The notes beneath the pieces are model-generated. The model saw only the letters and a list, made by a program, of their open reading frames with translations. It was not told the origin of the DNA and ran no database searches. DNA of 64,000 nt from Malania oleifera. Taxonomy: Eukaryota; Streptophyta; Magnoliopsida; Santalales; Ximeniaceae. Each line of letters starts with the position of its first letter. The first letter of the stretch is position 1. The translations under genes were made by a program, and so were the position numbers. This document shows, one piece after another, positions 59,653 through 64,000 of this stretch. The stretch is taken from contig NC_080422.1 in the NCBI RefSeq assembly GCF_029873635.1, positions 8,091,764 through 8,155,763 of the forward strand, read 5' to 3'.

Positions 59653-61496
59653 ATACTTATTTGATTTTAACACCTTTCCTCTTAAACGAACATTCAAACT
59701 TTGTATGCCCTTTTTTCTTGCATTGATAGCACATGGTGTTTGTGTAGGCATTAGAAGATGAACGAGTATAGTCTTTGGATTCTTTTGAGAAATATCCCAT
59801 GTAAAAATTATTTTTCTTTTTATTTTCAATTCCATTGAAACCAATGCCTTCTTTATTTAAAGACATTCTTTGTAAGCCAATCATCTTATCAAGGTTTTCC
59901 TTTCCTTTTGTAAAGTTGTAAATAATTTTATCCTTATCGTTGATTTGATTCTCGAGATCATTTAACTCCATGTCTTTCTTGTCAACAACCTTCTTTAATG
60001 ATTTCTCTAATTCTAGAGATAATTTTCTGATTCTATCCTCTAATTCAGAAATATACATATCTTTCTCATATAAGGTAGAGAATAAGGATCGAAGGTCTTT
60101 TATCATTTGGTCGTTCTTGCTTTCTAGTTTCTCAATTTTCAAGTTGTTTTCTTTTTCAGCAAGATTTTTGGATTCTATTTCTTTCATTGCTGATTCATGC
60201 TTATGTTCTAATTGCTTGAGTTTTGAGTCTTTATCTCTTTCAGCATTCTTTAGGAATTCTAATTCTTTCATTAAACTTTCATTTTTATTCTTCAATGAGG
60301 TGTTTTGTTTATTTGCTTTGACCAGCATCTTATGTACTTTGAATAGATCATTTTGAAGTTCATCATAAGATGGCATACCCTCATCACTTGATTCATCACT
60401 ACAAGAATTACTTGAAGATTTAGTTTAGGAGCTTTCTTCATTATCCCATGCCATAAAGCACGTGTAGGCAACCTCTTGGTCACTTATTTCATTCTCCGAA
60501 CTACTTGTACTATCCCAAGTAGTGACTTTCATGGCCTTATTGTTTTTCTTTTTAGACTCTTTCTTTAATAGTGGACATTCTAGTTTTAAATGTCCAGCTT
60601 TATTGCAATTGTAGCATTTAGGAGTTTTATTCTTTGATTTCTTTTTGCTGAAATCTTTTTCTTCTGATTCATCTGATTCAGATTTTTGATTTCTTCTCTT
60701 GAATTTGTTTCTCCTTCTTAGTATCCTTGCTAGCTTTTTAGATGTGAAGGCTTCTTCATCTTCATCCATTTCACTACTTGAGTTTTTTTCTAAGGCTTTA
60801 AAGGCTATTTTTTCCTTGAGCTTTGGTTTTCCCACTCTTATCATTCATTGCCATTTCATATATGAGAAGAGAACCTATAAGCTCATCTAAGGAAGTGTTT
60901 TTCAAATTTCTTCCTTCAATTATGGTAGTGGCTTTTGGTTCCCATACGGTTGGTAGCCCTCTAAGAATTTTTCTTATCATTTCATAAGTAGTGTAGGTTT
61001 TTCTTAGTGCATTTAGGGAATTGATTATGTGAGTGAACCTAGTAAACATATTTGTAATTGATTCATCCAAGTTCATCTTAAAGGCTTCATACTCGCTTGT
61101 GAGCATATCAACCCTATTATCCCTTACATCCATTGTTCCTTCATAAGTAACTTCTAACTTATCCCATATTTCCTTAGCTGATTTACAAGCCATTACTCGA
61201 TTAAATTCATTAGCATCCAAGGCACAATATAGAGCACTCATGGCACTAGAGTTTATTTGCAAGATTTTATAATCTCTTTCAGTCATATCTTTCTTTTCCT
61301 TTGGTATTTGTTTTCCATCTACTAATGTGGTAGGAATTAGATTACCATCCGTGACAATCTCCCAAGCTTTCCAATCCATGGTTTGAATGTATATTTGCAT
61401 TCTCATTTTCCAAAATGTATAGTTTTGTCCGCAAAAGATTAGTGGCCTAATCGAAGATTGTCCCTCTCCAAAGGGAGCTACGCATGTGTGAGCCAT
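59653..61496 (-). pseudogene. gag: SIRE-type gag of the deletion derivative
   Basis: Starts MAHTCVAPFGEGQSS at 61496, with the capsid blocks RMQIYIQTMDWKAWEIV and RKILRGLPTVWEPKATTI. A frameshift near 60830 leads to a basic region and zinc knuckle CYNCNKAGHLKLECP (60575-60620). A TAA at about 60425 interrupts the same frame, which reopens as SYDELQNDLFKVHKM. A long coiled coil follows, then a second knuckle CYQCKKKGHTKFECS (59705-59750). It ends KRKGVKIK just before the deletion joint. It is closely related to the gag at 14486-16258 and shows its Gln codon where that copy has a stop. Confidence 0.9.
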
Positions 61497-61535
61497 TAGG
61501 ATCTTTCTATAGTTACTTGTTAAGATTTACTATAA

Positions 61536-61551
61536 CCTGCTCTAATACCAA
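61536..61551 (-). other. Primer binding site of the deletion derivative
   Basis: Minus strand TTGGTATTAGAGCAGG directly follows the LTR. It differs by one base from TGGTATCAGAGC. Confidence 0.88.
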
Positions 61552-61552
61552 T

Positions 61553-63470
61553 TGAAATTAGGAATAACTTCCCGAGGGGCGGGGGTGAATTGGATTGTAA
61601 AAATTTCTTTTAATTCCTTTTAAGATACCTTAAACTTCCTTTATTTCTTTTAACCAATTCTTGACTTGTTTGTTTAATTTTTGAATCAATCAAGAACTTA
61701 GTTCTTTTATCCAATCAATAACACAATTAAACAACCAATCAATTAAACACAATCTTCAAACCAAACAATCAATTCATTTGCCAAGCACAAGTTAAACAAA
61801 AAACAACAAAACCAAGATATAAAGTATTCAACACTTTGGAAATATAACAACTCAAGATGGTTGTTTGTTTATATGCTCCAAATTTGAACCAAGCCCTGTA
61901 GTGAATGAGAATTTATGCTTGCTGATATAAAGCCCTACATAGATGAATCAAATCACTCTTTCCAAATATTTAGAACTCAAATAAACTCTTGGTAAATTTA
62001 TCTTTGAGATGTTAACCAAATAATGTACTCCCGTAAGGTTTCCGCAAGATATGGTATAACCAACGTACTCCCTTTCGGTTTCCGCAACCCAAATCAAAAT
62101 TAAACCTTAAGTTTGTTTGATTTCCAAATATTACGTAGTATATATGATTATCAAATAAACCATCCATGCAATTTTAATATGCTGAAAATAAAGAGTAAGG
62201 GAAAAAGAGAATGAGACGGGGATTTTTACAAGGTTCGGCTTATACCCAGCCTACGTCCTCGCCTTTGGCAAACCACCAAAGGATTACTAAACTTGTTCCG
62301 TTGACGGGTGTAACAAACCTTTACAACACTCATTGGTTAAGGCTAGAGTCTGCCTTTTCCAAATAATATCCCCTCATCCGGTCACTCCTTACATAGGCTA
62401 GAGCCCGCCTCTCTAAGCAATATCCCTTTGCTTAGCCAACAATCCAAACAATCTTTGGAATCGTCAATCTACAAGAAATAATTCAAATAGATGCGTACAA
62501 ATAATGCTCACACAAAGAGCAGATTAGTACACGTTAGAAACTAATATACTCCAAAATCAAAATATCAAAAGAATGAAGTAAGAATCTCTGTGTGAATATC
62601 ACTGGATTACTTCTCTTTGATGAGGATCAAGAACTTAAATTGAATGCTTCAGAGAAGTTGTAAAAGCTCATAGATTTATCAGAAATTTCGCAGCTATTCA
62701 GAACTTTAGAAACAATATAGCAAGAGTTTTGAGTGAAAGATATCTTGAAGGAATTTTCAATTGCTTGGTATTATTTTGATTTGTAAAACCATGTATTTAT
62801 AGGATTTCAAACTTGTTTCCATGTTGCAAAAGTTTCCTTAGAAAGTTTCCCAAGTTTTTAGAAAGTTTGGAGCTCAAACGGCTATATTTTAAAATATGAG
62901 AAGATTAAAAAATCTGCTCGTTGCCCTACTTTGGTTGCCTGAAGTCCAACCTCAGTAGCCTGAGGTACGTTCAGGAGCCTGAAGACACAGGGTCAGGCAC
63001 CTGAAGGTACACTGCCTGCTTAATTTTCTTCAGCAAAAATCTTCGGTTTCCTGAGGTTTTAACTTTGGTCGCTTGGGTTGTACACAACTACTTTTATTCT
63101 TTCTTTTTCAAAGACTTTTGGTTTCTTTGCTTTATTGCTCTTGAAAAACATTTTCTTCAGATATTAAAATAAAAACTTTAAGTCCATATTTATCACCTAA
63201 TGAGTTTCATTTCATTCATAATGACATTTTTAACTTTGAAGTACTGACATGAAGATTTCCTAACAAAATAAACATTTCTTGTTCTTTGAAACTTCATGAC
63301 TCTCTTGAAGCTTTGAGTTCATTCCATCTTCAGATGTCTTTGAGCTTCCCTTTTTGATCTCTTCAAGATATATCTCATACTTTTAAATTTCCTGAAAAAC
63401 ATCATTATCATCAAACCTTTTCTTCATTTGTTATCATCAAAACAAGAGGTTAAGCCTTGTAAGGCCAACA
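61553..63470 (-). repeat. 5' LTR of the deletion derivative (1918 bp)
   Basis: Minus strand starts TGTTGGCCTTACAAGGC with TGTTTTGATGATAACAAA. A CCTGAAG/CCTGAGG motif cluster lies at 62935-63070 and a TATA box at 62794-62802. In plus sense the block GCCTACGTCCTCGCCTTTGG (62258-62277) matches GAGGACGTAGGC in other SIRE-type LTRs. It ends CAATTCACCC...CTAATTTCA. Confidence 0.93.
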
Positions 63471-64000
63471 ATAATAATAATTGGAAGGGGACAAGCCCCT
63501 TCCCATTATTCACTTTCTTTCTCTCTCCTCTCCCTCTTTCTTCTTTCTTTCTCCTTTCTTTTCTTCTTTTTTCTTTCCTTCCTTTCTTCTTTCCTTTCCC
63601 CCGTAGACCACTCATCTCCAATCAAATTAATTAGTTTGTCTTCCACCCACTCACCACTCACAATCAAGCACCCCCTCCCACAAAATGCTAATTGCAAATT
63701 GGTCCCTCCCCATGCCTATAAATAGAGAAGTTCTCTCTATTAAAATCTCATAGCTCATATGTGAAAAAAAATATTTCCAGAGAAAGAAAAGGAAAAGTGA
63801 GTGAAAGAATTAGTGGTAAAAAGAGAGTTTTTGCATGTAAAATTCTCACTCATCCACTTTTTCTAAATCTTATTTTAAGAGTTAAAAGTTTTTTGTAACC
63901 GTTTCACATGGTTAAATTAGTGTAAGTAAATTTGATTATGTTAGGTTTTTATTTAAATTTTACCTGAGTTTATTTATATGTATATTTGATTATATCAGTT
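63471..64000 (+). mobile_element. Family-G LTR copy C, right portion, runs off the window
   Basis: Continues from 59590: ATA repeats, GGAAGGGG hairpin (63483-63503), pyrimidine tract, AGACCACTCATCTCC, ACCCACTCACCACTCAC, TATA box CTATAAATAG (63717-63726), then leader sequence matching 26100-26380. Whether an internal region follows cannot be seen. Confidence 0.72.
63717..63726 (+). promoter_or_regulatory. TATA box of family-G LTR
   Basis: CTATAAATAG preceded by a GC-rich CCCTCCCCATGC. The homologous site in copy B is at 26083-26092. Confidence 0.65.

Larger units (their letters stand above)
59591..63470 (-). mobile_element. SIRE deletion derivative (LTR-gag-62 bp LTR stub)
   Basis: Minus orientation: full 5' LTR (61553-63470), primer site, gag, then directly a 62-bp piece (59591-59652) identical in kind to the last bases of the same LTR (TTGGATT...TCTTTTAATTCC). 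ATAAT flanks both ends (59586-59590 and 63471-63475), although the target is itself ATA-rich. Pol, accessory ORF, polypurine tract and nearly all of the 3' LTR are missing, so one deletion joins the end of gag to the end of the LTR. Confidence 0.88.

Overview
The window looks like nuclear DNA of a flowering plant, probably a eudicot, from a heterochromatic, repeat-packed region. The composition is AT-rich, there are many long microsatellites, and the only recognisable coding matter is plant LTR-retrotransposon gag, pol and accessory genes in Ty3/Gypsy and Ty1/Copia lineages, plus one small hAT element. I found no host gene, rRNA, tRNA or CRISPR array. Nearly every open frame is decayed retroelement coding or low-complexity translation.

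Left part (1-30080): a partial LTR rich in ATA repeats (1-859) and a SIRE-type LTR (860-2595) abut an old chromovirus-like LTR (2596-4828, resuming at 24157-24341). Into that LTR went a minus-strand Tat-lineage Gypsy element (4829-24156). It has 445-bp LTRs, tandem-repeat arrays, gag-pol, and an antisense intron-containing accessory gene (6771-7936) that converges on pol. Its gag was then split by a 10.5-kb SIRE-type Copia element (12610-23089) flanked by a perfect TAATG duplication. This Copia element carries its own accessory gene after pol. From 24342 to 30080 lie two partial copies of another LTR family ('family G', my label) and a second chromovirus-like LTR.

Middle (30081-52352): a chromovirus RT remnant is interrupted by a minus-strand Athila-like element (31150-52352, about 2.2-kb LTRs) that has lost RT, RNase H and the integrase core. 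Into its coding region went a minus-strand Tekay/Del-type chromovirus (35813-48324). The Tekay 5' LTR was in turn hit twice: by a 950-bp non-autonomous hAT element with perfect 8-bp duplications (43032-43981), and by a 2.8-kb solo LTR (44859-47653). Removing these leaves an LTR of about 1.85 kb, matching its 1.89-kb partner.

Right part (52353-64000): a 5'-truncated SIRE-type copy (accessory-ORF remnant plus 3' LTR) is followed by a solo SIRE-type LTR with TTTGG duplications. Next come rearranged family-G pieces with two large foldbacks. Last is a family-G LTR whose U3 is split by a SIRE deletion derivative (59591-63470) that keeps one full LTR, gag and only 62 bp of the other LTR.

The most interesting items are the antisense accessory gene of the Tat element, the accessory ORF shared by two SIRE copies, the recurring lineage-specific palindrome-like arrays upstream of LTR TATA boxes, the conserved GGAAGGGG/CCCCTTCC hairpin in family-G LTRs, and the SIRE deletion derivative. 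All calls come from reading the sequence. Family names rest on recognised motifs and have not been confirmed by database search.
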